Assembly: GCA_963580285.1 (NCBI GenBank)
Contig: OY757023.1
Coordinates: 128,372,027-128,436,026 of the forward strand
From: Lucinisca nassula
Lineage: Eukaryota; Mollusca; Bivalvia; Lucinida; Lucinidae
Direction of reading: 5' to 3'
Length of the DNA stretch: 64,000 bases
The notes below the pieces were generated by a model. The model searched no databases. It saw only the letters and a program-made list of their open reading frames with translations, and was not told where the DNA came from. A program made the position numbers and the translations under genes. The first letter of the stretch is position 1. Each line of letters begins with the position of its first letter. Below, piece by piece: positions 32,590 through 43,180 of the stretch.

Positions 32590-32740
32590 GAATTCACAAC
32601 AGTATACATTATTTTTTTTTCAATCTTGCTCAAAAACAGAGATTATGGGTACACCCTGGAACTACCTCAATGAGCACCCACAATCTCACCCGCAGTCTGT
32701 CTGCAGCAGAAATAAAGAAAATATCACAAATTTTCACCAG
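32590..32740 (+). repeat. Family F fragment
   Basis: AACAGTATACATTATTTTTT..GATTATGGGTACACCC.. and GCAGAAATAAAGAAAATATC; hairpin mostly lost. Confidence 0.55.
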
Positions 32741-32821
32741 AAAAAAATGTCATGTTTGTAGCCATATAATAAAACACAGCACATACAGCACCTGGTGGCA
32801 AACTCCAGAATAAACTAGAGG

Positions 32822-33110
32822 AAAACACATCATTTTCCATATTTCTGCTGAAAGTTTAAACTGTGACAAAGTGATTGGAAAGTTCCCTAAATCTTTCTTG
32901 AATATTTCTTAACTTTATTCTGAGAAATCATATCAAGAATCTCTTTTTATCCACTTGTTTTTGTTGCATTACTGTCAAATTTAGTTTACTCTGGGAAACC
33001 CTTCTAAACAATTTGAAAATTTGGGTTTTACCAAGATTTTGTTTTTTCTTCAAAAATTTCCTACTACAGATATAATTAAATTCATTCTTTTGTTGTCATT
33101 GTCCTTTTTC
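32822..33110. other. No feature recognised
   Basis: AT-rich, no repeat match inside the window and no exon signal. Confidence 0.35.
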
Positions 33111-33327
33111 AAATGTCTTCGAGCATTCCGTCATGACAAATTTTAACTGCGCATGCCCAGCCATTCAGAGGGGCCAGTGATATGGCTTTCTGCCTGAAGG
33201 TTCCTCTTGATTCACTGCTTGTATGAGCGAGCAGCGAAGGTTCTGGTGAGACTGCGAGGATGCGCAGGCTCGCCTGAACCTTCGCTGCTCGCATAGGCGA
33301 TAAGTACCAATATCGCTTGACGGGGCC
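33111..33327 (-). mobile_element. Family I GC-rich hairpin element, copy 1
   Basis: Nearly identical to 36718-36931 from GTCTTCGAGCATTCC to AGTACCAATATCGCTTGACG. The hairpin is GCGAGCAGCGAAGGTTCTGG / CCTGAACCTTCGCTGCTCGC around TGCGAGGATGCGCA. The left inverted end seen at 36696 is missing here. Confidence 0.82.
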
Positions 33328-33689
33328 CAAATGATAGAGAAAATTTATTCTGTTAACATTTATAGGAAAAAAATCCATAGCAGAACATTTTTGCTTAGGC
33401 AAACTTCAAAACATAGCAATAACCTACCAAAATGGTCTTGTATGTGAGAAATGAATCTTTACAGAGTATTTTGAAACTCACATTCAAAGTGAAAGTGCAT
33501 ACTAAATTAATTCCAGTTTTATTTTTAGATAAATTCATAATGACAAAAGTTCTAATTATTACTTGTACCAAAATCACCAAATTTACAATTCGTAACTACC
33601 AAGTTTTTAATTAAGGGGAATGAGTACACTTTCAATGGACTCAACTTTATCAGAATTTTTTTTGTGGCTTAACACTTTCAACCCTGTTT

Positions 33690-33765
33690 GTCTGTATTGA
33701 GGTTTTATGTCTCTGTCAACACTATCTAGGTCATTTTGGAGACGTTGCTTCCAATTTTTCTGTGT
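33690..33765 (-). repeat. Sine1 fragment
   Basis: GTTTTATGTCTCTGTCAACA and AGGTCATTTTGGAGACGTTG only. Confidence 0.7.
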
Positions 33766-33829
33766 AGATCCAGATGAGATCAATGGCTCAAAATGAATCT
33801 TCATATTCAGACTCAGCCATATTGGTAAG

Positions 33830-33990
33830 TCCAGGAATTAGTAAAAAATCTACGAGCAGTCTGATCAGGGTCCACACTGTTTGCCTGTATGCAAATTTTT
33901 TTTTAAAAAAGTTGTCAAGAAGATGCAGCAGATAACATAAACAGAGGACATTTTCAGTTTTTCTTCGCATCTTTAAATGGTAAACAAAGT
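33830..33990 (-). mobile_element. Family E MITE, half
   Basis: One cassette arm (GAGCAGTCTGATCAGGGTCC) and the distal part AAAGTTGTCAAGAAGATGCA, GACATTTTCAG. Confidence 0.6.
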
Positions 33991-34001
33991 AAAGCCTGTC
34001 T

Positions 34002-34150
34002 GTTGACCCATTTTGTACCAGAAACCCCAAAACGGGTAATGGGCAAACAGTGTAGAAATTGTGGCAACACTGTTTGCAAAAGGTTTAGCCATTTCCAAAT
34101 AAATGGAGAAAAACAACCTGGCACCCCATAATTTTGAAATGGACTCCTAG
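34002..34150 (+). mobile_element. Family B MITE, collapsed hairpin
   Basis: CCCATTTTGTACCAGAAACC then AAACAGTGTAGAAATTGTGG with most of the cassette deleted, then GCACCCCATAATTTTGAAAT. Confidence 0.7.
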
Positions 34151-34189
34151 TATTGTTAAATTTTTCACCCGTAACTTTCTAGAGGAGCA

Positions 34190-34375
34190 GTCTTTGGACA
34201 ACTTTTTAAAAAATATTTTTGCTTACAGGCAAACAGTGTGGACCCTGATCAGACTGCTCCTCTATAGAGGAGCAGTCTGATCTGGGTCCACACTGTTTGC
34301 AAAAAGGACTTTTAAAGTAACCAGCAGTCAACAAAGCAGATGACAATTGTTGTGACTGGCATCTTATGGATTAAG
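34190..34375 (-). mobile_element. Family E MITE, reverse orientation
   Basis: Cassette GCAAACAGTGTGGACCCTGA ... GAGGAGCAGTCTGATCTGGG forms a near-perfect 78-bp hairpin at 34225-34302; then AACCAGCAGTC and GACAATTGTTGTGACTGGCA. Confidence 0.83.
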
Positions 34376-34379
34376 AATA

Positions 34380-35200
34380 TCTTTGCTTGGTGCAGTATTC
34401 AAGCTCAGCTAACTCCTGGTAAGAGTCAGTGGAACTTACTGTGTACAATTAATTTTTACTTTTCGCATGTTTTTGTATATTGACCAACCACCAAAAAGGA
34501 CACTGGAACTTATTTTTGGGACCAACCTGTACCTCTATACCAGAGGAACTTTGCACAAGCTCTAATTTGTTTCGGATAAAATTCCTATGTAAGCTGCGGG
34601 TACTCTGAAAAATCAATGAGACTCCGCATTAGGTTCTATCCAATTTGGAAAAGCAATACCCTTCAGTCTAGAAATGCTTTAAGGTTCTTACAAACTTCGG
34701 AAAATCAATACATCACACAAAGAAGGATGGCTCTTCAGCAGGATAGCGAGAAATCATGTTCTTCCAGAAAATAAATACGCGGGTAACATGAAGCAAAAAA
34801 ATGTTGATAGAATTGCAGATAGAGTCAAACATCAAGGCTTGAAGACCTCTGGGACCATGAAATATTTTTTAGACATGGGTAGTTTGAGCCACTGAGGTTA
34901 TTAGTAGCACCATGTTAATCCTTAAGACGCAGAGGAAAACTACATCTGAAAATGCCGTATGCTGAATTTATTTTTGCAAACTTTGCATACAGTCGAACAG
35001 AAAATTACTTATAAGGTATTTCCGGCAGACGGCAAAGCAGACGACAATTGTCATCAGACTGCAGTCTGAACTGGGTCTGCACTGTTTGCTTAGGCCTATC
35101 TGTCCCAATACTTAGGATCATTATGTTATCTATATTATCATTATCTATTTCAGGCAGAATTCCATCAGAGTTGGAATCAGCAATGGTAAACGAGCATAAA
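34380..35200. repeat. Mosaic of short MITE fragments
   Basis: Contains a fragment of the CAGTCAAACTTC MITE (34825-34905), a family E remnant (34925-35050) and a family D end (35070-35120, CTTAGGATCATTATG). No gene supported. Confidence 0.5.
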
Positions 35201-35412
35201 TTAACCCTTGTTCTGCCGAATATTCATTTAAGCCACGCCCATTTCTGTCTATAACCAATCAAATTACTTGATGCAATTTATTCCTACAAATTCATAAATT
35301 GAATGTCAAACAGTGTAGATCCTGATCAGATGGCTTCTTCAGAAGCCATCTGATCTGGATCTACACTGTTTCCAAAAATAGGGGTTGCCGTGAACAGCAA
35401 GATAAGGGTTAA
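35201..35412 (+). mobile_element. Family A MITE
   Basis: TTAACCCTTGTTCTGCCGAA to CAGCAAGATAAGGGTTAA; intact cassette. Its right TTAA is also the left TTAA of a family B element. Confidence 0.9.
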
Positions 35413-35623
35413 CCCTTTTTGTTCCTCCTTATATCTAGCAGGAGACCATTTCATAATTTAGGAATGTCAGGTTGTGTTTTCATCAAAATTTATTTGGAAA
35501 ATGACTGAACTTTTAACAAACAGTGGAGGCCCTGATCAGACGCTGCATTCTGTGGCATTTGATCTGGGCCTGCACTGTTTGCCAGGGTACCCATTTAGGG
35601 GTTTCTGGTACTTAATGGGTTAA
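35409..35623 (-). mobile_element. Family B MITE sharing TTAA with family A
   Basis: TTAACCCTTTTTGTTCCTCC to GGTACTTAATGGGTTAA; cassette GGCCCTGATCAGACGCTG / GCATTTGATCTGGGCC. Confidence 0.88.
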
Positions 35624-35689
35624 AAGCTGGCTCTGATCAGAGAAAAATTGCAAAAATAATCAACAAGGTGGATCCAACCATCATCTTTT

Positions 35690-36512
35690 GTTTAATTTAC
35701 GGTTTAACATCCCCATTAACACTGTATAGGTCATTTTGGAGATGTTGCTTCCAATTTTGTGGGACTTTTACCCAACACTGAGATGAAATGACTTCTCAGG
35801 CCCTGTCGCCCAATGAAACAAATAGGATGTATTTGCATTGGTGGTCCGACTCGCACCGTTTTGCCTGGGCGGTAGCCGGACAAAATCTCCCCCGGACAAA
35901 ATCCCCCCTTTTTGTAAAGGTGGACAAAATAAGGTTAACTGATCATGCCAGACATAATCCTAATGGGTTGAGAGGTCCATAAAACCCCAAAGCACACATG
36001 TACAATTACAAAAAGTTAATACAAGTATGCCCTTTTTACTTTGATCTTACAAGCAACGTCTCCAAAATGACCTATACAGTGTTGATGGGCAATAATTTAT
36101 CCATGAGCACCAATATAGCTTTGATAGTACTGCAGTCCAAATCTAATATGGAATCTGCAGTTTTCAAAATGACAGACTGATTTTCAAAAACCAGTAATTG
36201 TGCATGTGGATGTGTGCGGGATACTGTCCACCTTTATAAACAGCAGGGGGAATTTTGTCCACCTGAACAAATGTTGGGGGGGATTTTGTCCGCCTCTACA
36301 AAAAGGGGGCATTTTGTCCGGGGGGATTTTGTCCTGGAATCTGTCTAGGCAGGCTTAGATCATCTGAGCAGTATACCAGTACTCGTGTGCAGACAGTTTC
36401 AGCTCTGCGTGGTAGCATCATGCAGTTTACCAGTACTCGTGTGCGGTCAGTTTTAGCTCTGCATGGAAGCCTCATGAAGCAAATCTAGTTCTTCAAGCCC
36501 GATGGGTGGGGG
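35690..36512 (-). mobile_element. Sine1 split by a GGACAAAATCCCCC element
   Basis: Pieces 35690-35870 and 36350-36512 complete one Sine1. The right piece holds a local duplication of GTTTACCAGTACTCGTGTGC. Confidence 0.82.
35872..36345. mobile_element. Element with terminal GGACAAAATCCCCC repeats
   Basis: Left end GGACAAAATCTCCCCC, GGACAAAATCCCCCC, TTTTTGTAAAGGTGGAC; right end is the inverse, with GGATTTTGTCC repeated three times and CTACAAAAAGGGGG. A reversed Sine1 scrap (GCAACGTCTCCAAAATGACC) lies inside at about 36053. Confidence 0.82.
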
Positions 36513-36695
36513 CCGCCAACGATCATCTTTAATTCAACAGATTTAACATAAAACTGTGAAAAACGTTTCTTCTAATGAGCCACATCATGACAAAAAGTAT
36601 TTTAGCCATTCGTGAACATCAAAGGTACAGATCAGCCTGCTCATCAGTGCAGTCTGATCAGCACCTATGTTCGCTGCATGGATAGTACATAATAT

Positions 36696-36931
36696 GAGCC
36701 CCGCCAAGCGAATTTATGTCTTCGAGCATTCCTTCATGACAAATTTTAACTGCGCATGCCCAGCCATTCAGAGGGGCCAGGGATATGGCTTTCTGTCTGA
36801 AGGTTCCTCTTGATTCACTGCTTGTATGAGCGAGCAGCGAAGGTTCTGGCGAGACTGCGCGGATGCGCAGGCTCGCCTGAACCTTCGCTGCTCGCATAGG
36901 CGATAAGTACCAAAATCGCTTGGCGGGGCCC
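36696..36931 (-). mobile_element. Family I GC-rich hairpin element, complete copy
   Basis: Inverted ends GAGCCCCGCCAAGCGA and TCGCTTGGCGGGGC; hairpin GCGAGCAGCGAAGGTTCTGG / CCTGAACCTTCGCTGCTCGC around ACTGCGCGGATGCGCAG. Confidence 0.87.
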
Positions 36932-36934
36932 ATA

Positions 36935-37253
36935 TATTATCTACAAATTCAAGACTCTATAGCTGGGCTGTGTCGCTGAAAGCAGGCCAGTAACAAACCA
37001 AGAAGACAGGTTTTCCAATGACTGGGCCCAAACTTATGTTTTGTTTTAGTCTCAACCCTATTTACCCTGCGGGATATTTTAATGGATTCATTCATTACCT
37101 TAAAGATGACATATTAAAATGGAGTATCTTTCCACCCGACAAGATATGACACCCCGATCTATCATATATGCCTTGCTAACTTTTGTTTTAATTCAGTGAT
37201 TCCAGCAGTAATTTATATACAGTTTACAGGTGACAATAAAATCTCCCACTTTT
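36935..37253. other. No feature recognised
   Basis: No exon signal and no repeat match in the window. Confidence 0.35.
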
Positions 37254-37480
37254 AACCCATTTAGTACCGGAAACCCCCAAACAGGTACCCTGGTAAACAG
37301 TGCAGGCCCAGATCAGACACCGCAGAACACGGCGTCTGATCAGGGCCTACACTGTTTGTAATACGTTCAGCCAGTTTCCAAATAGATTTTGAAGAAAACA
37401 CAACCTGACACCCCTAAATTTTGAAATGGACGCCTGCTTTATATAAGGAGGAGGATTCCATTTGGTACAAAAAGGGTTAA
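37254..37480 (+). mobile_element. Family B MITE, complete
   Basis: TTAACCCATTTAGTACCGGA to TTGGTACAAAAAGGGTTAA; cassette GGCCCAGATCAGACACC / CGGCGTCTGATCAGGGCC. Confidence 0.9.
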
Positions 37481-37607
37481 AGACACATTCCATTTCCAAT
37501 GTCAGGGATATTGGGTATGTAAGTTTTACAAAAATCCATCTCTAAGCAAAACTGTTGACCCCGGATCATTAGAAGATCTGTTTTTGCTGCCGGCTGATCA
37601 GCACCCG

Positions 37608-37780
37608 AGCCCACAACCCCTACCTTTTCAAACTGTGTAGATCCAGATCAGAGGAAGCCATCTGATCGGGATCTACACTGTCATGCAGATTTGTGAAGTG
37701 AATGAATATATTATATAAAGTAATTTGATTGGTCGATATTCAGAAATGGATGTGGTTAAATTAATTTATTCAGCAGGTTA
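37608..37780 (-). mobile_element. Family A MITE, decayed
   Basis: ACAACCCCTACCTTTTCAAA, GTAGATCCAGATCAGAGGAA / GCCATCTGATCGGGATCTAC, then AGTAATTTGATTGGTCGATA and TTCAGCAGGTTAAG. Confidence 0.7.
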
Positions 37781-38084
37781 AGAATAAACATGATCTAATT
37801 ACCCAACATCTGTTTCAGCCACCCTTATTTGGGAAACCAGTGTTAAACGTTTCTAAAAACATATAATGACTTTCTGTGGCCCTTGGCTAAAAATCCGTCT
37901 TTCTGACAAATCTGTCAAGCAATCGATGACAGTAAGCTCTTAATATTATTCTACCCGTTTGATGGTCATGTCTATTACCAGGGGGCTGTTGAAACAATGT
38001 GACAGCTGATACATCAGATAGTTGGATTAATGAAATTACCCATACACTTTTCAAGCTCTGTTCACCTGACTTTTCACGACTGAT

Positions 38085-38155
38085 TTTGAGGTTTAACATC
38101 CCCCTCAACACTTTATAGGTCATTCTGGAGATACTGCTTCGAATTTTGTTGGACT
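38085..38155 (-). repeat. Sine1 fragments flanking a family F MITE
   Basis: GATTTTGAGGTTTAACATCC ... GAATTTTGTTGGAC; a further Sine1 scrap is at 38540-38650 (GCGGTTTACCAGTACTC). Confidence 0.7.
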
Positions 38156-38504
38156 CATTACGATAAACATGCCTATACAAATACATTGTAAACTTTACCT
38201 CCGAAAAATCGATTTTTTAGATGAAAAATTGTGATATTTTTCTTATTTCTGCTCAAAATATAGATTGTAGGTACATGTTAGAACAGCCTCATCAAGGCGG
38301 TTCTAACAAGTACCGACAATCTATATTTTGATATTTTTCTTATTTCTGCTCAAAATATAGATTGTTGGTACATGTTAGAACTGCTTCATCTATATTTTAG
38401 AGCTGAAATAAGAAAAATAAGGTTTACCCCTGTAAACCCCAGTTTTACAATATAAAAGTGGAGTTCAAGGGGGGGTCAAAATTTTTAGGCGTGTTTTCGT
38501 TATG
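38155..38504 (-). mobile_element. Family F MITE with duplicated hairpin arm
   Basis: CATTACGATAAACATGCCTA to GGCGTGTTTTCGTTATG. The block TTTTTCTTATTTCTGCTCAA + ATAGATTG(T)(A/T)GGTACATG occurs twice, the first with a full hairpin, the second with half. Confidence 0.85.
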
Positions 38505-38682
38505 TTTTAACTGCCACCAAATGAAAACCCAGGACAGGCTTTAAAAATAGACCCTCTATGCGGTTTACCAGTACTCATGTGCAGTCAGTTTTAGCTCTGC
38601 TCAGAAGCTCCATGCACCCGAATCTTTTTCTCCATGCCAGATGGGGGATCAGTTAACATTTACTGAGGGTCCATTTTCAATT

Positions 38683-38892
38683 TTAACCCTTGTCCTGCTG
38701 AGCCCGGATATGCCTTATTTTCCAAACAATGAAGATCCAGATCAGATGGCTTTTGAAGAAGCCATCTGATCAGGATCTACATCGTTTGCCATTCAGATTG
38801 TGAATTTGTTGCAATAATTTGCATCAAGTAATTTGATTGGTTGATAATCGGTAGTGGGTGTGGCATATATAAATATTCAGCAGGACAAGGGA
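38683..38892 (-). mobile_element. Family A MITE
   Basis: TTAACCCTTGTCCTGCTGAG to TTCAGCAGGACAAGGG; cassette AGATCCAGATCAGATGGCTT / GCCATCTGATCAGGATCTAC. Confidence 0.85.
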
Positions 38893-39104
38893 AATTTCTT
38901 TTCCTGCTGTTCATGACAACCCCTACCTTTGAAAACAGTGTAGATCCAGATCAAATGGCTTATGAAGAAGCCATCTGATCAGGATCTACATCGTTTGCCA
39001 TTCAGATTGTGAATTTGTTGCAATAATTTGCATAGGATAATCTGATTGGTTGATAATCGGTAGTGGGTGTGGCATATATGAATATTCAGCAGGACAAGGG
39101 TTAA
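38893..39104 (-). mobile_element. Family A MITE, second of a tandem pair
   Basis: CTTTTCCTGCTGTTCATGAC to TTCAGCAGGACAAGGGTTAA. The right halves of both pair members are almost identical (CATCGTTTGCCATTCAGATT), suggesting local duplication. Confidence 0.83.
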
Positions 39105-39191
39105 GGTTGTCAGATTAAGTTGCGTGTACAAAGGCTAAATTTTTCTCATACAGTGAAGCCACTTTGAAAATATTGTCTGCTTGTTCAAGAA

Positions 39192-39384
39192 TACCGTAAA
39201 AATCCTAAAAATTTGGACACCTAACTCTCCTAAAGCTTTAAAAAATTTGTTTCACGATCCAGCAAGAAGTCCAAAAGGTGTAGACTGAATGGCAAACAGT
39301 GTAAACCCTGATCAGACTGCTCTGATCTGGGTCTGGACTATTTGCTTAGGGTTGTCTGTCCAAATAAATAGGATCATTATGGTA
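39192..39384 (+). mobile_element. Family D MITE, complete ends
   Basis: TACCGTAAAAATCCTAAAAA to AGGATCATTATGGTA; cassette AAACCCTGATCAGACTGCTC / TGATCTGGGTCTGG with shortened loop. Confidence 0.87.
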
Positions 39385-39449
39385 AGATGCATTTACAACA
39401 CCTATCATGGAGGAGGAATGGGCAGGGTAATTTTAGAAGTTTTTTTCTT

Positions 39450-39500
39450 TTGGTTAATTTGAGGTTTAACGTCCCCGTCAACACTGTATAGGTCATTTTT
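39450..39500 (-). repeat. Sine1 fragment
   Basis: TTTGAGGTTTAACGTCCCCG and ACTGTATAGGTCATTTT, then unrelated sequence. Confidence 0.75.
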
Positions 39501-39791
39501 CAACAACTAAGTTCATATGGGGATGGGACCTCTGCTAAAAGACTCATTGGAAAGTCTGGAGACGCCCGGAATGGAACCCATTAGTCCTAGTTTATTATAA
39601 ATCACTACACCACGGAAGCTTATTTATTGTATCTCCACTCTTACATGTACCTGAAGCTATAGCAGACCCTGATCAGACTATGTTCATCATAAAAAAAAAA
39701 ATGTCACAAGTTTCCCAAGAGAACAAGCAGGAGGAAGGAAGGGATCTAGCAACTAAAGTCACCTTTTTCCACATTATAAACACTACATTAC

Positions 39792-40013
39792 GGGCCTCCG
39801 TGGCCTAGTGGATGCGAGCGCTGACTCTTAGTCATTAGGTCTCTCACCGCCGTAGGTTCGAGCCTTGCTCGGGCCACGTGTGAGACGCCAAGTTCTGCAA
39901 CGGAAGGTCAGGTGGTTTTTCTCCGGGTACTCCGGTTTTCGTCCACCTCTGATTAACGATTGGCTCGATACGAGTGAAATAATCTTGAAAGGGCCGTAAC
40001 CCCCCCCAAAAAA
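39792..40013 (+). mobile_element. Sine2 with 15-bp duplication
   Basis: Flanked by TAAACACTACATTAC (39777-39791) and TAAACACCACATTAC (40014-40028). Head GGGCCTCCGTGGCCTAGTGG, box-B-like GGTTCGAGCC, tail CCCCCCCAAAAAA. Confidence 0.9.
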
Positions 40014-40082
40014 TAAACACCACATTACGATAACACACCCATGCGACATACCTGCATTCTTTCATATCTCCAAAATGGCTAC

Positions 40083-40290
40083 TTTTTCTGACGAAGATTT
40101 TTATATTTTTCTTATTCATTCTCCAAACATAGGTTGTGGATGCTCGTTAGAACCGCCTCATTGAGGCGGTTCTAACGAGTACCCACAACCTATGTCTGGG
40201 TGCAGAAATATGCAAAATGATGTATACCCCAATAAACCCCAGTTTTCTCTATATAAAGTGGGGTTTAGAGGGGGTGTTCATTTCACAGAC
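40083..40290 (-). mobile_element. Family F-related MITE with perfect hairpin
   Basis: ACATAGGTTGTGGATGCTCG ... GTTAGAACCGCCTC-ATT-GAGGCGGTTCTAAC ... ACCCACAACCTATGT at 40128-40196; flanks ATTTTTCTTATTC and CCCCAATAAACCCCAG as in family F. Confidence 0.82.
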
Positions 40291-40299
40291 TTGTTAACA

Positions 40300-40985
40300 T
40301 AATCTCAACCTTGTTATGGAAACTCGAAAAAACAAGAAGGCAAAAAGAAAATGTAACTTATGTATATCAAAAAAAAAAAAAAAAAATGAAAGAAAAAAAC
40401 AAAGGTTTTTTTTTTGTGATGTAAATTTTTTCGTAGATTTTATAAGTTCACATGTTTCTTGTTGTTTGTTTCTTTAATACTTGAAGAACTTGAATACCCA
40501 AAAGCGTAAAAAAGAAATGTCTGTTAAGGGTAAAAATATGATATAATAAAGATTTTACAAACTTTGAAAACCAAGCGTGAAAGCCGACTCAAATCCATGA
40601 CACCAGCAATGTAGGACATACAGCCCAACCCAGGGTAAAATGTCTGATACAGTTTAGGAAGTTCAGCTGTTCATAATACTGATAAGAGATAACCCAAAAT
40701 ATTGTCAACCACCAGACCTCAAGTTCTCAGGGTAACACGGACAAATGCTATCGGACTATCTACTACGGAATATATACATTATCTATTTTGGAATAATATT
40801 CTTCTTTTTATTGAGCCAAGACAAAGAAAACACTTAACTTCAACTGAAACCTCATCAGACCCCTCTCTATGCACAGAAAGGGGGTTCATTGGGATAAGAC
40901 AGGCCCACGTAAGATGAAGTGGTCTTTCATGATTCTAAAAATAGAAGATTTTTGCCAATTTTCCTATATCTCAACCTCCAGTACA
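40300..40985. other. No gene recognised
   Basis: A-rich runs at 40368-40386 and 40395-40420, otherwise AT-rich single-copy sequence. Short frame 40702-40917 unsupported. Confidence 0.4.
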
Positions 40986-40989
40986 GGTA

Positions 40990-41169
40990 CATTATCCTTA
41001 TCCTGCTGTTCATGACAATCCCTACCTTTGCAAACAGTGTAGATCCATACCAGATCTATACTGTAAAAATTGTCATTCAGTTTGTGAATCTGTAGGAAAA
41101 TATTACAACATGCAATCTGAATGGCTGATGAGTGTGGCTAATTCAATTATTCAGCAGGATAAGGGTTAA
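40990..41169 (-). mobile_element. Family A MITE, decayed cassette
   Basis: TATCCTTATCCTGCTGTTCA to TTCAGCAGGATAAGGGTTAA; cassette reduced to GTAGATCCATACCAGATCTA. Confidence 0.8.
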
Positions 41170-41751
41170 ATTGTCTCCCCTATCAACAGTGGTCTACCCA
41201 TTAATGGTAAATGGAAGAATTCGCTCTTCATTGCTCCCTAGGAGCAGATTCTTCCCTTTAAGAGAAGACATTCTTTTTCAGATAGAAAGCAAACTTGAAC
41301 CCTCAAAAGTTGTCTCCCAGTGCCTAAAAAAAATACACACACACAAAAAAACATGATATAATGTAACATAATGTATCATGTATTCAGTCCCCTTAAAGGG
41401 CCACCAATTACATGTCCCATTACCATGCACCTGCTGCCTGAAGTTCTAACCGCCCTACACCCGTACCGTGTTTGGACTTAATTCTATCTCATACTTCTAT
41501 ACTTCTCTCAAATTCTGCCCCATTATATCAAATAATATAACCGCTAACGAATGTTTGACATTTCCGAGTACATGTACAGAGTCGTGTACACTTGATATAC
41601 CTCAATATTTACGTGATTTAGTACGATGACATTAATAAGGAAATACAAGGAAATAAACTAAATAAGAAACATTTTCAGTCCCAATGACAAGTTTATGACA
41701 CACAAGTATGTACCTCAAAATATAACCGAGTGTATCCCAGTCAAAATTAAT
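41170..41751. other. No feature recognised
   Basis: No exon or repeat match; a short (ACAC)n at 41335. Confidence 0.4.
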
Positions 41752-41972
41752 GTACAGTAATTATCCTAAGTATTGGGACTGATAGGCCTGGTCAAACAGT
41801 GCAGACCCAGATCAGACGGCTCCTGAAGGAGCCGTCTGATCAGGGTCTACACTGTTTGCCATTCCATCTCCCAACTTTTGGACCCCTTGCTGGATCAGGT
41901 AACAAATTTGTTAAAATTTTAGGAGAAATACAGCAAGTCCTCAAGGTGTCCGAATTTTTATCATTTTTGAAA
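41752..41972 (-). mobile_element. Family D MITE, complete
   Basis: TACAGTAATTATCCTAAGTA to TCCGAATTTTTATCATTT; cassette GCAGACCCAGATCAGACGGC / GCCGTCTGATCAGGGTCTAC, clean 60-bp hairpin. Confidence 0.87.
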
Positions 41973-42149
41973 GTTGATTTTTTATTATAGTACTAAGTCT
42001 AAAATCTGATCACCTTTTCTGGAACTTTATGTTTTTCCGACATTTTTCTTGTGCAAATAAGTTGGTAGTAGTGACGCTGATCACACCGCTCCTTAGAATT
42101 CACTGAGTTTGATAATAAGATGTCTTGGGAGAAATTTATTTGCGTGAAT

Positions 42150-42300
42150 TATTACTTTTAGTATTCCCACAGACAGGGCTGAGCAAACAGTGTAGACCCA
42201 GATGAGAAACTGCTAGATTCATCAGGGTCTGCACTGTTTGCCACTCATCCGGCTACTTTTAGACACAACTTGTGGTAATACTCGTACATGAGTAAATTGT
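42150..42300 (-). mobile_element. Family D-like fragment
   Basis: GCAAACAGTGTAGACCCAGA ... ATCAGGGTCTGCACTGTTTG; ends lost. Confidence 0.65.
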
Positions 42301-42306
42301 ACTTGT

Positions 42307-42519
42307 TTAACCCTTGCCCTGCTGAATATTTAAATATGCCACACCCACTACCAATTATCAACCAATCAGATTACTTGATGCAAAGTATTGCAACAGATCC
42401 ACAATCTGAATGACAAACAATGTAGATCCTGATCAGATGGCTTCTGAAGAAGCCATCTGATGTGGATCTACATTGTTTGAAAGGTAAGGCATATCCGGGC
42501 TCAGCAGGACAAGGGTTAA
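42307..42519 (-). mobile_element. Family A MITE
   Basis: TTAACCCTTGCCCTGCTGAA to TCAGCAGGACAAGGGTTAA; cassette TAGATCCTGATCAGATGGCT / AGCCATCTGATGTGGATCTA. Confidence 0.9.
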
Positions 42520-42604
42520 ATGGTAAGGAGTTGAGGTGTCTGAATACTTTGTACTTGGGTAAATATGGTAATGTCAACAAATTAAATTATGTCAATATAC
42601 TTGC

Positions 42605-42800
42605 ACCCCACCCCCCATATCGGGGTTTGGAGAAATTGATTGGGCTGCAAAGTGCTTCCACACAGACCACCCCACCCCATATCGGGGTTGAAGAAATTGA
42701 TTGGGCAGCAAAGTGCTTCCACACAGAGCTGAAACGGACCAAACTTGAGGTACCGGTAACTGGTAAACTACTTAGAAGTCTAAGGCTGCCCAGGAAAAGA
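42605..42800 (+). mobile_element. Sine1 fragment with duplicated 5' end
   Basis: The 5' end CCATATCGGGGTTTGGAGAA is repeated ~64 bases later as CCATATCGGGGTTGAAGAAA; the 3' half is missing. Confidence 0.75.
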
Positions 42801-43180
42801 GGTGCAAGGCAGACCGCTTTTCAAACCATGTCTGAACTGACTGATCAGACAACTTGAGACAAGAAGATGAACAAGACAATCAGAGTGTTTATTGTTCAAT
42901 GATTTTTTTATGTGTTGGCTCATCTAATTTGCATAATTAATCTGTCACATGCTTGTGTTTTCAACGAGGAGCCAAAAATATATCCTTTAAATTGTAAATC
43001 AAATACATGAATATGAAAACTAACTGTTGGCAAAGCTTCAACCCGAAACAGAAACTATGTGCATAAAACAATCCAAAAATGGTAACAACAGTATGTGCCA
43101 TGAATATACAACCATAGTTTTCTTGCTCCCCTAAACACACACACACACACCTATTTTGTTTGTTCGTGATTTGAGATTTA

